Source: CAZTDU01 sp964617355 (GTDB lineage: Bacteria > Pseudomonadota > Gammaproteobacteria > Burkholderiales > SG8-39). From it: 64,000 nucleotides of DNA. The stretch lies in contig CAZTXP010000119.1 in NCBI GenBank assembly GCA_964617355.1, positions 41,095 to 105,094 of the forward strand, read 5' to 3'. Every line of letters begins with the position of its first letter. Position 1 is the stretch's first letter. Positions 24,402-33,172 of this stretch are shown one piece after another. Under the pieces are notes generated by a model that worked only from the letters and a program-made list of their open reading frames with translations, was not told where the DNA came from and made no database searches. The position numbers and the translations under genes are program-made.

Positions 24402-25567
24402 GCGGTGGCCACCAGTAGGGGAATGTTCATCTCGTCGGCGCTCGTGCCGCCGTGGTTGCCAATATGGAGGAAGCGCGGCTCGCCCGCAACCCAGTCCTTG
24501 ATCGTGTTTCGACCGCGCATCACGAGCGCGACGTCGCCGACGCGCTCGGCGAGACGCGGGTGCGGATCGCCGGGGCCGAGCCAGCCGTCCTCGAGCATCG
24601 TGCGCGACGGCACGACGTCGGCGCGCTCGCCCAACCAGTCGCGCGCGCGGGCCGCGAACTCGTCCACGCGACCCGGCTGCACGTGGCACCACGCGATGCG
24701 CCGTTCGCCGCAGAGCGGATAGGCGAGGAGCGGCGACAGCCCCGGCGCGTCCTCGATGGAGAGCCATTCATCGGGCGAACTGTCGAGGAAGCCGTGGTCG
24801 GCGCTGGCGACGATCACGGTGTCGGTGCCGGAGAGCCGCGCGCGCAGCTTCGCGAACGCGGCGTCGACGAGTTCGTACTGCACGCGCGCCTCGGTCGAGC
24901 CGACGCCATGGCGGTGCGAAAGGTAGTCGTATTGCCACCAGTAGGCGTAGACGAACTTGCGGCCGTCGCCGGACTTCACCACGCGCTCGACGCCGTCGAC
25001 GAGGCCGTCGAGGTTCGAGTACGCGAGGCGCTTCGCGCCGCCGCAGTGGTAGCGGTTGTAGTCGGATTCGAGGATCGCGTCCCACGACACCACGAAGGTC
25101 TCGGCGTCCATCGCGTCCAGGTAGGTCGCGCCGCGGTAGAGCGTCGTCGGCGAGGCGCCGCGCGCCGCGAGCGAGGCGTCGCTGCCGCGCACCTTGAAGG
25201 GCAATGGCGAGCCGACGCAGCCGGTCTCTCCGAAGTAGGCGTACCAGCCGGTGAGGCCGTGCTCCGCGGGCGCGTAGCCGGTGTACGAGGTGGTGATCGC
25301 GCACGCGGTGGTGGACGGGAACACCGCCTTGATGCCGGTGCGCCGCGCCGCGTGCATCGCGCTGCCCGGATGCGCGCGCACGGCGGCATCGCCGAGGCCG
25401 TCGACGATCAGGAAGACCACGTTGCGCGCGCTGGCGATCTCGGAAGGCGCCAGCGCCGCCAGCGTCGCGTGGCGCGGCTGGCCGCCGCGAGCGGCGACCA
25501 GCGAGGCGACGAGGTTGAGGAATCCGCCGCCGGCGTAGTCCGGGCGGACGTGTTCGGAAGACAGCAT
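24398..25567 (-). CDS. Type I phosphodiesterase/nucleotide pyrophosphatase family protein
   Basis: A 389-residue alkaline-phosphatase-superfamily enzyme. The first metal Asp is in FLIVDGLGD, the catalytic Thr in FPSTTACAITT, and further metal ligands in YDYLSHRHGVG, VASADHGF and HIGNHGGTS. These are the ligands expected for a two-zinc phosphodiesterase. No signal peptide is evident, which is unusual since many relatives are periplasmic; the chain begins MLSSEHVRPDYAGGG. Substrate unknown. It precedes and is coupled to the alpha/beta hydrolase. Confidence 0.8.
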   Translation of the reverse strand: MLSSEHVRPDYAGGGFLNLVASLVAARGGQPRHATLAALAPSEIASARNVVFLIVDGLGDAAVRAHPGSAMHAARRTGIKAVFPSTTACAITTSYTGYAPAEHGLTGWYAYFGETGCVGSPLPFKVRGSDASLAARGASPTTLYRGATYLDAMDAETFVVSWDAILESDYNRYHCGGAKRLAYSNLDGLVDGVERVVKSGDGRKFVYAYWWQYDYLSHRHGVGSTEARVQYELVDAAFAKLRARLSGTDTVIVASADHGFLDSSPDEWLSIEDAPGLSPLLAYPLCGERRIAWCHVQPGRVDEFAARARDWLGERADVVPSRTMLEDGWLGPGDPHPRLAERVGDVALVMRGRNTIKDWVAGEPRFLHIGNHGGTSADEMNIPLLVATA

Positions 25568-25604
25568 CCGCGCGATGGTAGCGGATGCCGGCGGCAGGAA
25601 AGCG

Positions 25605-25832
25605 CTAGTGCAGCGCGACCGGCGTGGTGAGCAGGGCGTCGAAGTAGCCGAGGAATTCGTCCACCGCGTCGTCGCCGGGTTCGTCGTCGATGCTGGTGAG
25701 CGTCGCCCGCAGCTTGCTGGCGATGCGGCCTTCGAGGAACGCGAGCCGGCTGCCCGTCTTGTCGACGAGCTCGATCCCGCAGCCGGGGTAGTCGACCACG
25801 CTCCAGGCGTTGCTGTCGTACAGGACGTTCAT
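25605..25832 (-). CDS. DUF3567-family small protein
   Basis: A 75-residue acidic protein. MNVLYDSNAWSVVDYP at the start, GIELVDKTGSRLAFLEG in the middle and FLGYFDALLTTPVALH at the end match my memory of the DUF3567 family, which is largely confined to Burkholderiales and relatives. Function is unknown. AAAGGAA lies ahead of ATG 25832. A longer in-frame reading upstream would cross the divergent promoter and is rejected. This is one of the better taxonomic markers in the window. Confidence 0.75.
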   Translation of the reverse strand: MNVLYDSNAWSVVDYPGCGIELVDKTGSRLAFLEGRIASKLRATLTSIDDEPGDDAVDEFLGYFDALLTTPVALH

Positions 25833-25922
25833 GTCGGTTCCTTTCCCGGCTCGGTCGAACCTTGGTCGGCGGACCGCCCCGGATCTGTCGGGCCCGCGAT
25901 GCAAGCCCTTCTCGTATAACGG

Positions 25923-25963
25923 CTTCCGGGCACGGAAGTTGACCCGGGCCCGCGTGATAAAAT
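25923..25963 (+). promoter_or_regulatory. Divergent intergenic region: 6-bp dyad and -10-like element
   Basis: The 163-base gap between the DUF3567-type gene and the 184-residue protein gene contains CTTCCG-GGCA-CGGAAG (25923-25938), then TAAAAT (25958-25963), a five-of-six -10 match 33 bases before ATG 25996. The TTGACC at 25939 is too close for a normal -35 (13-base spacing). TATAAC at 25915 is another -10-like hexamer. Confidence 0.35.
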
Positions 25964-25995
25964 TCGTCCCCGATCCCCCCTGAAGGACCCCCGCC

Positions 25996-26550
25996 ATGCG
26001 GATGGAAGTCCACGTCCACGCCGATATCCCCGTCCTCGAAGGTGTCTCCAAGAAGCAGCTCGAGCGCGCGCTCGTGCCCTTCCTCGAGTACCTCGATGCC
26101 GAAGGCATGGCCGAGGTGAAGAGCCTCGAGCCGGACGAGCCGGGCATCAAGTTCGACGAGAAGGACCTGATCCTGTTCCTGTGCTGGACGGGCGAGATCG
26201 GCCGCAGCTTCCACGCCGCCTTCGACCAGGCGCTCGAGAACCTCGGGCCGCTGTGCTACGAGGCGGTTGAAGTCGAACTCACGCTGTACCACCCGAACGG
26301 CGAGCAGGAGCAGCGCCTCCTCTTCGTCGGCCCGACGCCGCAGGCGATCCACGAGGCGCAGCGCCGCTGCATGATCGAGGACGTCGCCGTGCTGCTCGAG
26401 CGCCAGTTCGACAAGTCGAAGGTCGCCGGCGTGCTGAAGCTGGTGGATGAGCTCTTCGACGAGGACTGGAAGGAAAAGGCCGCGCAGCCGAAGAAGCCGG
26501 AGCGCGCGTTCGAGACCTACACGCGCCCCAGCCGGAAAAACCTTCACTAG
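25996..26550 (+). CDS. Conserved-looking hypothetical protein, 184 residues
   Basis: A soluble acidic protein with no signal peptide or membrane segment. It begins MRMEVHVHADIPVLEGV. The middle is mixed alpha/beta (ELTLYHPNGEQEQRLLFVGP), then an amphipathic helix (EDVAVLLERQFDKSKVAGVLKLVDELFDEDWKEKA) and a short basic proline tail. I recognise no catalytic motif and give no function. AAGGA lies upstream of ATG 25996. It is followed nine bases later by the PLP enzyme gene, so they may share a transcript. Coding is supported by strong third-position GC and a plausible protein composition. Confidence 0.65.
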   Translation: MRMEVHVHADIPVLEGVSKKQLERALVPFLEYLDAEGMAEVKSLEPDEPGIKFDEKDLILFLCWTGEIGRSFHAAFDQALENLGPLCYEAVEVELTLYHPNGEQEQRLLFVGPTPQAIHEAQRRCMIEDVAVLLERQFDKSKVAGVLKLVDELFDEDWKEKAAQPKKPERAFETYTRPSRKNLH

Positions 26551-26559
26551 CCGTTGCCC

Positions 26560-27879
26560 ATGGCCGGGCCGAAGTATCCAGGCTTCGATACGCTGGCGCT
26601 GCACGCGGGCCAGTCGCCGGACGCGACGTTCGGCAGCCGCGCGGTGCCGATCTACCAGACGACGTCGTATGTGTTCCGCAGCACGGAGCACGCGGCGTCG
26701 CTGTTCAACATGGAGCGCGCGGGGCACGTCTACTCGCGCATCTCGAACCCGACTGTCGCGGTGCTGGAAGAGCGCGTCGCCGCGCTCGAGGGCGGCGTCG
26801 GCGCCATCGCCACCGCCTCGGGACAGGCCGCGCTGCACCTCGCGGTGTCGACGCTGCTCGACGCCGGGCACCACGTCGTCGCCTCGGGTTCGCTGTACGG
26901 CGGCTCGCACAACCTGCTCGCCTACACGCTCGCGCGCTTCGGCATCGAGACCACGTTCGTGAAGGCGGGCGACCTCGACGCGTGGAAGAAGGCTGTGAAG
27001 CCGAACACGCGCCTGCTCTTCGGCGAGACCATCGGCAACCCGGGCCTCGACGTGCTCGACATCCCGGCGGTGTCGGCGATCGCGCACGAGGCCGGTGTGC
27101 CGCTGCTCGTGGATTCGACCTTCACCACGCCGTACCTGATGAAGCCCTTCGAGCACGGCGCCGACCTGCTCTACCACTCGGCGACCAAGTTCCTCGGCGG
27201 GCACGGCACCGCCATCGGCGGCGTGCTCGTGGACTCGGGCCGGTTCGACTGGGAGAAGAGCGGCAGATTCCCGCAGCTCACCGCGCCGTACCACGGCTTC
27301 CACGACATGGACTTCGAGGAAGAGTCCGGCACGCGCGCGTTCCTCTTGCGCGCGCGGCGCGAAGGCCTGCGCGACTTCGGCGCCTGCATGGCGCCGATGA
27401 CCGCGTTCCAGTTGCTGCAGGGCATCGAGACCCTGCACCTGCGCATGCCGCGCCACGTCGAGAACGCGAGGAAGGTGGTCGCGTTCCTCGCGCAGCACCC
27501 GATGGTCGAGTCGGTGGGCTATCCCGAGCTGCCCTCGCACCCGGACCACGCGCTCGCGAAGAAGCTCCTGCCCAAGGGCTGCGGCTCGATCTTCTCGTTC
27601 AACATGAAGGGCGGGCGTCCCGCGGGCCGCGCGTTCATCGAGACGCTGCGCATCTTCTCGCACCTCGCGAACGTCGGCGACGCGAAGTCCCTGGTCATCC
27701 ACCCGGCGACCACGACGCACTACCGCATGTCGGACGAGGACCTCGTGCGCGCCGGTATCACCGCGGGCACGGTGCGGCTCTCGATCGGGCTGGAAGACGC
27801 CGACGACCTCGTCGACGACCTCGACAAGGCCCTGAAGGCCGCCCAGAGGGCGGCGCAGGCACCGCGGGCGACGAAGTAA
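26560..27879 (+). CDS. O-acetylhomoserine sulfhydrylase / trans-sulfuration PLP enzyme
   Basis: A 439-residue Cys/Met-metabolism PLP enzyme. Family marks are GFDTLALHAGQSPD, PIYQTTSYVF, YSRISNPTVAVLEERVAALE, the PLP Lys in YHSATKFLGGHG, and SLVIHPATTTHYRMS with ITAGTVRLSIGLED near the end. The length (about 430) and inserts favour O-acetylhomoserine sulfhydrylase (MetY) over cystathionine synthase (about 390). It would make homocysteine from O-acetylhomoserine and sulfide, feeding methionine synthesis. The in-frame TTG at 26554 is less likely than ATG 26560. Its stop overlaps the next start by one base. Confidence 0.87.
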   Translation: MAGPKYPGFDTLALHAGQSPDATFGSRAVPIYQTTSYVFRSTEHAASLFNMERAGHVYSRISNPTVAVLEERVAALEGGVGAIATASGQAALHLAVSTLLDAGHHVVASGSLYGGSHNLLAYTLARFGIETTFVKAGDLDAWKKAVKPNTRLLFGETIGNPGLDVLDIPAVSAIAHEAGVPLLVDSTFTTPYLMKPFEHGADLLYHSATKFLGGHGTAIGGVLVDSGRFDWEKSGRFPQLTAPYHGFHDMDFEEESGTRAFLLRARREGLRDFGACMAPMTAFQLLQGIETLHLRMPRHVENARKVVAFLAQHPMVESVGYPELPSHPDHALAKKLLPKGCGSIFSFNMKGGRPAGRAFIETLRIFSHLANVGDAKSLVIHPATTTHYRMSDEDLVRAGITAGTVRLSIGLEDADDLVDDLDKALKAAQRAAQAPRATK

Positions 27880-28679
27880 TGGACTTCACGCTCGACGGCC
27901 GCAAGGCCTTCGCCTACACCGCGGCGCACGCGCTCGATGCCGCGAAGCCGGCGGTCGCGTTCGTGCACGGCGCCGGGCTGGATCACAGCTGGTGGGGCTT
28001 GCAGAGCCGATGGTTCGGCTATCACGGCTGGAACGCGTTCGCGGTCGACCTGCCGGGCCACGGTCGCTCGGAAGGCCCGCCCATCCCGACCGTCGAGGCG
28101 ATGGCCGACTGGGTGCTGCGCGCACTCGCTGCGAACGGCCTCCCGACGGCGTCGATCGTCGGCCACTCGATGGGCTCGCTCGTCGCGCTCGCCGCGGCGG
28201 CGGCAGCGCCGGATCGCGTCGAGAAGATCGCGCTGATCGGCACCGCCTACCCGATGAAGGTCGGCGACGCCTTCCTCGACGCGGCGAAGCGGAACGACGT
28301 CGCCGCCTACGACATGGAAACCATCTGGGGCCACGCGGCGCAGGTGCCGTTCTCCGCGAACCCGAACCCGGGCATGTGGATGTACGGCGACACGCTCGCG
28401 CGGCTCTCGCGCCTCGCGCCCGGCGTGCTGTGGAACGACCTCAACGCGTGCAACACCTACGCCGGCGGCATGGACGCGGCGGCCAAGGTGGCGTGCCCCG
28501 CGCTCTTCATCCTCGGCCGGCGCGACGTGATGACGCCGCCGAAGGCCGCGGGCGACCTCGCCCGGGCGATCGCCGGCTCGCGCACCGTGCAGGTCGCGCT
28601 CTCCGGGCATTCGCTGATGGCCGAGGCCCCGGACGACACGCTCGATGCGCTGGCCGGATTCCTGCAAGGAGGTGCGTGA
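27879..28679 (+). CDS. Alpha/beta hydrolase
   Basis: A 266-residue alpha/beta hydrolase. It has FVHGAGLDHSWW (oxyanion HG), VDLPGHGRSEGP, the nucleophile elbow VGHSMGSLVAL, the acid residue in LGRRDVMTP, and the His in ALSGHSLMAEAP. The catalytic triad is complete. Substrate unknown. It starts on the last base of the PLP enzyme stop and ends on the first bases of the next gene (TGATG), so all three genes form a tightly coupled unit. A role linked to an O-acyl-homoserine metabolite is a guess. Confidence 0.85.
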   Translation: MDFTLDGRKAFAYTAAHALDAAKPAVAFVHGAGLDHSWWGLQSRWFGYHGWNAFAVDLPGHGRSEGPPIPTVEAMADWVLRALAANGLPTASIVGHSMGSLVALAAAAAAPDRVEKIALIGTAYPMKVGDAFLDAAKRNDVAAYDMETIWGHAAQVPFSANPNPGMWMYGDTLARLSRLAPGVLWNDLNACNTYAGGMDAAAKVACPALFILGRRDVMTPPKAAGDLARAIAGSRTVQVALSGHSLMAEAPDDTLDALAGFLQGGA

Positions 28680-28900
28680 TGGACGTCAACAAGCCCGAGC
28701 CGTCCGCCGGCATCACCGGCGTGATGCGCGCGATCGCCGCGATCGCGGTCATCCTCGTCGCTGGCGTGGGTATCCTCGCCGTCCTCGGGGTCATCCCGCA
28801 GGAAGCGCTGCAGGAGTGGGCGACGAAGGGCGCGCTCGTTGCGCTCATCGTGGCCGGCGCTTCGGTGTTGCTCTACTTCCTGTCGCGCAGCGGGCGCTGA
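28679..28900 (+). CDS. Small two-helix membrane protein
   Basis: A 73-residue protein with two hydrophobic segments (about 15-38 and 48-66), separated by IPQEALQEWATKG. The ends are charged (DVNKPEPS and SRSGR). The very strong ribosome site AAGGAGGTGCG directly before ATG 28679 supports translation. It overlaps the hydrolase stop. Function unknown; the arrangement is that of many accessory inner-membrane proteins. Confidence 0.65.
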   Translation: MDVNKPEPSAGITGVMRAIAAIAVILVAGVGILAVLGVIPQEALQEWATKGALVALIVAGASVLLYFLSRSGR

Positions 28901-28927
28901 GGCCGCACCCGGGTTTCGCTGCGCGGG

Positions 28928-28956
28928 TTGTGAGCCGCGCGCCCCCTCCGTAACAT
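28928..28956 (+). promoter_or_regulatory. Candidate sigma-70 promoter for the amidohydrolase
   Basis: TTGTGA, a 17-base spacer, then TAACAT: four of six matches at each hexamer with ideal spacing, 34 bases before ATG 28991. The upstream gene ends at 28900, so the element lies in a true 90-base gap. Confidence 0.45.
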
Positions 28957-28990
28957 CGCCCGGCACTTTCGTCACGGAGGTCGGGTCGGC

Positions 28991-30355
28991 ATGGTCACGC
29001 TGGTCGAGCACGGCTGGGTAGTCCCCGTCGATGGTCGCGCGGGCTGCATCGAGGACGGCGCGGTGGCGATCGATGGCGATCGCATCGTCGCGGTCGGCAC
29101 CACGAGCGAACTCGCCGCAAGGTTCGCCGGCGCGCAGCGCATCGACGCTCGCGGCAAGGCGGTGCTGCCGGGATTCATCAACACGCACATCCACCTGATC
29201 GGCGGCCTGAACAAGGGCCTGACCGAGGACCTCTCCGGCGTCTCGGGAGGGCTCTTCAAGATCGCGATGCCGCTGCACTACGTATACGCCGAGGCTGCGG
29301 ACGTCTACTGGCTGGCGTCGATGCACGTGCTCGAGTGCCTGCGCACCGGCACCACTACCGTGAACGAGATGGGCAAGTTCGAGCGCGAGGTGGCGAAGGT
29401 GGTGCGCGACGCCGGCCTGCGCGCGGTGATGGCCGAGAACATCCGCGACAGCGCGGTGGTCGACGTGCGGCCCGGCGTCGTCGAGCGCAGCTTCGACGCC
29501 GACGAGGCCGAGCGCTGCTTCGAGGCCGCGAACGCCTTCGTCGACGAGTGGCACGGCAAGGCCGACGGCCGCATCACCTGCCGCATCGGGCCGAACGCGC
29601 CCGACACCTGTTCCGAGCGCACGCTGCTACGCGCGAAGGAGCTGGCCGCGAAGCGCGGCCTCAAGCTGCACACGCACCTCGCGCAGGTGCCCGGCGAGCG
29701 CGAGTACGTGACCAGGGCGACCGGTCGCAGCCCGGTGAAGTACCTCGCCGACCTCGGCCTGCTCGATGCCAACCTCATCGGCGCGCACTGCGTGTTCCTG
29801 TCCGAGGACGACGTCGAACTGCTCGCCGAGAGCGGCGCGCACATGAGCCACACCGCGTACCTGGTGGGCAAGCGCGCGTACTTCCCGCCGATGGCTTCGC
29901 TCTACGCGAAGAAGGCGTCCGTGGCGCTCGGCTCGGACTGGCTGTCGAACGACATGTTCAAGATCATGCGCTCGGCGATCCTGCTCGCGCGCCAGCAGTG
30001 CGGGCAGGTCGGCGTGCTCGACGGCCAGCACGTGCTCGAGATGGCCACCATCGGCGGCGCACGCGCGCTCGGCATGGAGCGCGAGATCGGCTCGCTGGAG
30101 GCGGGCAAGAAGGCCGACCTGATCCTCGTCGACATGGAGTCGCCGTGGACCAGCCCGATCCGCCCGGCGCAGTTCGTCGCCAACCTCGTCTACAACGCCA
30201 ACGGCAGCGACGTCACCGACGTGTTCGTCGACGGCCGTCGCGTGGTCGCCGACCGGCGCGCGACGCTGATCGACGCGGCCGAGGCGCGCCGCCAGTGCCA
30301 GGCCGCGGCCGAGCGCACCTGGGCGCGCGCCAGCCATCTCTTCTCCGGCGCGTGA
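28991..30355 (+). CDS. Amidohydrolase, TrzA/AtzA-SAH-deaminase-like
   Basis: A 454-residue metal-dependent hydrolase. Metal ligands appear as FINTHIHLIG (HxH, about 60), LKLHTHLAQ, GAHCVF and the Asp in LGSDWLSNDMF. The C-terminus has the usual beta-sandwich return (LEAGKKADLILVDME). The subgroup deaminates or dechlorinates purine- and triazine-like rings, or SAH and methylthioadenosine. ATG 28991 begins directly before the first beta-strand. A Bug receptor follows 51 bases later, suggesting uptake and hydrolysis of the same compound. Confidence 0.84.
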   Translation: MVTLVEHGWVVPVDGRAGCIEDGAVAIDGDRIVAVGTTSELAARFAGAQRIDARGKAVLPGFINTHIHLIGGLNKGLTEDLSGVSGGLFKIAMPLHYVYAEAADVYWLASMHVLECLRTGTTTVNEMGKFEREVAKVVRDAGLRAVMAENIRDSAVVDVRPGVVERSFDADEAERCFEAANAFVDEWHGKADGRITCRIGPNAPDTCSERTLLRAKELAAKRGLKLHTHLAQVPGEREYVTRATGRSPVKYLADLGLLDANLIGAHCVFLSEDDVELLAESGAHMSHTAYLVGKRAYFPPMASLYAKKASVALGSDWLSNDMFKIMRSAILLARQQCGQVGVLDGQHVLEMATIGGARALGMEREIGSLEAGKKADLILVDMESPWTSPIRPAQFVANLVYNANGSDVTDVFVDGRRVVADRRATLIDAAEARRQCQAAAERTWARASHLFSGA

Positions 30356-30406
30356 CGGCGCCGGCACGACACTTGCTCGACAGATCGTAGTCCCTACGGA
30401 GGTCCC

Positions 30407-31375
30407 ATGACGAACGCGCTACGCATCCTCGCCCTCGCCACGCTGGCCGCGCTGCCGCTCGCCTCGCAGGCGCAGGCCGACTACCCGAACAAGCCGCTGC
30501 GCATCGTCGTGCCGTTCGCGGCCGGCGGCACGCTGGACAACCTCGGCCGGCTGCTGTCGCCGAAGCTGCAGGAATCGCTCGGCCAGCCGGTGGTGATCGA
30601 CCCAAGAGGGGGCGGCGGCACCGCGATCGGCACCCAGATCGTGCAGAAGGCGGCGCCCGACGGCTACACGCTGCTCTTCGTCGCCAACAGCTTCCTGATC
30701 CTGCCGATGGTGTCGAAGAACCCGCCGTGGGACGTGTTCAAGGACTTCGTGCCGGTGTCGCTGGTGTCGCGCGTCAGCCAGGTGCTGGTCGCGCACCCGA
30801 GCTTCGAGGCGAACTCGGTGAAGGAACTCGTCGCGGCGGCGAAGGCCGCGCCGGGCAAGCTCGACTTCGCCTCCCTCGGCAACGGCAGTTCCTCGCACCT
30901 CGCGGTCGAGATCTTCAAGTCGCAGGCCGGCATCGACATGCAGCACGTGCCCTACAAGGGCCTCGCGCCCGCGCTGCAGGACGTGCTCGCGGGGCAGGTG
31001 AAGGTGTTCCTGTCGAACATGCCCGACGCGATCCCGCACGTGCGTGGCGGCAAGCTGAAGGGCCTCGGCCTCGCCGACGAGAAGCGCGCGCCGCAGTTGC
31101 CCGACGTGCCGACTTTCGCCGAGCAGGGCTTTCCCGGCTACCTCGTCTATTCGTGGTACGGGCTGATGGCCCCCGCCGGCACGCCGCCCGCGGTGACGGC
31201 GAAGCTGCACGCCGCGCTCAGCGCCGCGGTGAAGGACCCGGTGATCGTCGAGCGCACCGGCCAGCAGGCGATGACGATCATCAACACGCCGGGCGAGGAG
31301 TTCCGCAAGTACCTGCAGTCGGAGCACCAGCGCTACTCGGCGCAGGTGAAGGCGCTGAAGCTCTCGATCGACTGA
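30407..31375 (+). CDS. Bug/TctC-family periplasmic solute-binding receptor
   Basis: A 322-residue receptor with signal peptide MTNALRILALATLAALPLASQAQA. The body shows YPNKPLRIVVPFAAGGTLDNLGR, VVIDPRGGGGTAIG, KAAPDGYTLLFVAN, and VPYKGLAPALQDVLAGQV. The ACGGAGG ribosome site lies close before ATG 30407. No TctA/TctB genes are near, so like most Bug receptors it would have to share membrane subunits encoded elsewhere, or signal to a sensor. Context suggests it binds the amidohydrolase substrate or product. Confidence 0.88.
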   Translation: MTNALRILALATLAALPLASQAQADYPNKPLRIVVPFAAGGTLDNLGRLLSPKLQESLGQPVVIDPRGGGGTAIGTQIVQKAAPDGYTLLFVANSFLILPMVSKNPPWDVFKDFVPVSLVSRVSQVLVAHPSFEANSVKELVAAAKAAPGKLDFASLGNGSSSHLAVEIFKSQAGIDMQHVPYKGLAPALQDVLAGQVKVFLSNMPDAIPHVRGGKLKGLGLADEKRAPQLPDVPTFAEQGFPGYLVYSWYGLMAPAGTPPAVTAKLHAALSAAVKDPVIVERTGQQAMTIINTPGEEFRKYLQSEHQRYSAQVKALKLSID

Positions 31376-31406
31376 GCGGCCGCGGGGGGCTCCTGCGCGC
31401 GTCCCC

Positions 31407-31427
31407 CGCGCGTGTTTCCTACGCGCG
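31407..31427. terminator. Hairpin at the convergent ends of the Bug receptor and MATE genes
   Basis: CGCGCGT, a seven-base loop, then ACGCGCG: a perfect 7-bp stem covering the MATE stop codon region, 32 bases after the Bug receptor stop. Placement between convergent genes fits a bidirectional terminator, though neither side has a T-run. Confidence 0.4.
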
Positions 31428-32768
31428 TCCCCATGGCGTGCGGTGGACGGCCGCCATGGTGAGGATGCCGAGCAGCGCAAGGCCGAGCGCGATCGCGGCG
31501 AATACCGCGGCGAGCGAACCCAGCACCTTCGCGGCGAACCAGCCGCCCGCGAGCACCGCGACCAGGCGTGCAGTGCCGGCGAGCACCGGCCACACCACCT
31601 TGCCCGCACCCTGCGACGCGAAGTAGAGCGTTACCCCGGCGCCGAAGAGGGCGTAGAACGGCGCCACGATGCGCAGGTAGGTGCTGCCCGTCTCGAGCAC
31701 CGCCGGGTCGCTGGAGAAGATCGTCACCCAGACCGAGGGCATCAGCGCGGTCGTGAGCCCGATCGCCGCGCTGCACGCCGCCGCGATGCCGGTGCCGATC
31801 CACGCGATGCGCTTGGCGCGCGCCGCCTGCCCGGCGCCGATGTTGGTGCCGACCAGCACCACCAGCGATTGCCCGATCGCGAACACGATCGGCACCTGCA
31901 TCAGTTCGAGCCGCAGGCCGACGCCGTAGCCGGCGAGCGCCGCGGTGCCGAAGGTGCCGACGAAGCCGGTGACCAGCACCGCGGTGATGACGGTCTGCAA
32001 TGCCGACACCGAGGACACGAGGCCCACGCGCAGGATGTCGCGGAAGATCGCGCCTTCCAGCGCCCAGTCCTCGCGCCGCGGGCGCAGCGTCGAGCGCCAC
32101 AGGTACGCGCCCATCGCGACGGTCGCGAGCGCCGCGGCGCAGACGTAGGCGATGGCGGTGCCGGTGATGCCGAGCGCGGGGAACGGGCCGCGCCCGAGCG
32201 TCAGCGCCCACGACAGCGGGATCTGCGCCGCGCCCGCCGCGATCCAGATCGCCGCGGGCACCAGCGTGTTGCCGCTGCCGCGCAGCACGCTCGCCAGCGT
32301 GTTGCCGAGCCACACCAGCACCGCGCCGGAGAACACGATGTCGGAGTACGCGAGCGCCTGCGCGAGCGCGCCGGCCTTGCCGCCGAGCAGGCCGTACAGC
32401 CCGTGCCCGAGCCCGACGAGCAGCGCCGTGAACACGAGGCCGGCGCAGAGCGCGATCACGATCGCGTGCACCACGAGCCTTCGGGCGCCCGCCGCGTTGC
32501 CGGCGCCGAGCGCGCGCGCGATCGCGGAGGACACGCCGCCGCCCATCGCGCCGGCGGAAGTCATCTGCAGCAGCATCACCAGGGGGAAGACGAGCGCGAG
32601 GCCGGCGAGTGCGTCTGTTCCGAGGCGCCCGACGAAGTGCGTGTCGGCGATCGACACCGAGGTCTGCATGATCGCCAGCACCAGGCCCGGCGCGGCGAGC
32701 GAGGCGAGGGTCGGCAGCACCGGCCCCGAGAGGAGCTTCTGCGTGCGCGCGCTGGAGGGGGCGGCCAT
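31419..32768 (-). CDS. MATE-family efflux transporter
   Basis: A 449-residue integral membrane protein with about 12 hydrophobic segments arranged as two similar halves, the MATE hallmark. Visible family stretches are VSIADTHFVGRLGTDALAG in helix 2 and GTNIGAGQAARAKRIAWIG, the matching segment of the second half. These cation/drug or metabolite exporters are driven by sodium or proton gradients. The start at 32768 follows a short N-terminal basic tail. It is the last of three minus-strand genes (radical SAM, VanZ-like, MATE), with a 23-base gap to the VanZ-like gene. Confidence 0.9.
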   Translation of the reverse strand: MAAPSSARTQKLLSGPVLPTLASLAAPGLVLAIMQTSVSIADTHFVGRLGTDALAGLALVFPLVMLLQMTSAGAMGGGVSSAIARALGAGNAAGARRLVVHAIVIALCAGLVFTALLVGLGHGLYGLLGGKAGALAQALAYSDIVFSGAVLVWLGNTLASVLRGSGNTLVPAAIWIAAGAAQIPLSWALTLGRGPFPALGITGTAIAYVCAAALATVAMGAYLWRSTLRPRREDWALEGAIFRDILRVGLVSSVSALQTVITAVLVTGFVGTFGTAALAGYGVGLRLELMQVPIVFAIGQSLVVLVGTNIGAGQAARAKRIAWIGTGIAAACSAAIGLTTALMPSVWVTIFSSDPAVLETGSTYLRIVAPFYALFGAGVTLYFASQGAGKVVWPVLAGTARLVAVLAGGWFAAKVLGSLAAVFAAIALGLALLGILTMAAVHRTPWGRA

Positions 32769-32791
32769 GCGCGCAGGGTATCAGCCCGCGC

Positions 32792-33172
32792 TCAGCGTTT
32801 GCCTGCGCGCAGCATGAATTCCACGAATTCGAACACCCGCGGCCCGGTGCCAAGCGCGAGCGCCCAGCCGAGCAGGACGCCGAGCGCGTTGGCGATCATG
32901 TCGAAGCCCTCGAAGGTGCGGTAGCCCAGCGCGCCCTGCGCGAACTCCAGCGCTACGCCCATCAGCGCGAACCCGCCGGCGTACGCGGCGCGCACGTCGC
33001 GCCTTGCGTAAAGCTGGCAGAACCAGAACATCAGCGTGCCGTAGCCCGTGAAGTGCCCGAGCTTGTCGCCTTGCGCGACGTCGATCCGGACGGGCGCGGT
33101 CGTCAGCGACAGCCAGACGATCGCGCCGACGAGCGCCCAGCCGAGCGCGACCCAGAGCGGGCGCCAGCGCAT
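32792..33172 (-). CDS. VanZ-like membrane protein
   Basis: A 126-residue protein with about four hydrophobic segments. DKLGHFTGYGTLMFWFCQL and EGFDMIANALGVLLGW fit the VanZ family core, in which the Asp and Asn residues near helix ends are conserved. Function of most VanZ-like proteins is unknown; one member gives low-level teicoplanin resistance. Its ATG directly abuts the radical SAM stop (no gap), suggesting co-translation. Confidence 0.75.
   Translation of the reverse strand: MRWRPLWVALGWALVGAIVWLSLTTAPVRIDVAQGDKLGHFTGYGTLMFWFCQLYARRDVRAAYAGGFALMGVALEFAQGALGYRTFEGFDMIANALGVLLGWALALGTGPRVFEFVEFMLRAGKR

Noticed and set aside
31419..32853. Alternative long frames across the MATE gene
   Set aside because: Arg-rich shadow frames in both directions; only the 449-residue frame has the membrane segments and MATE repeats.
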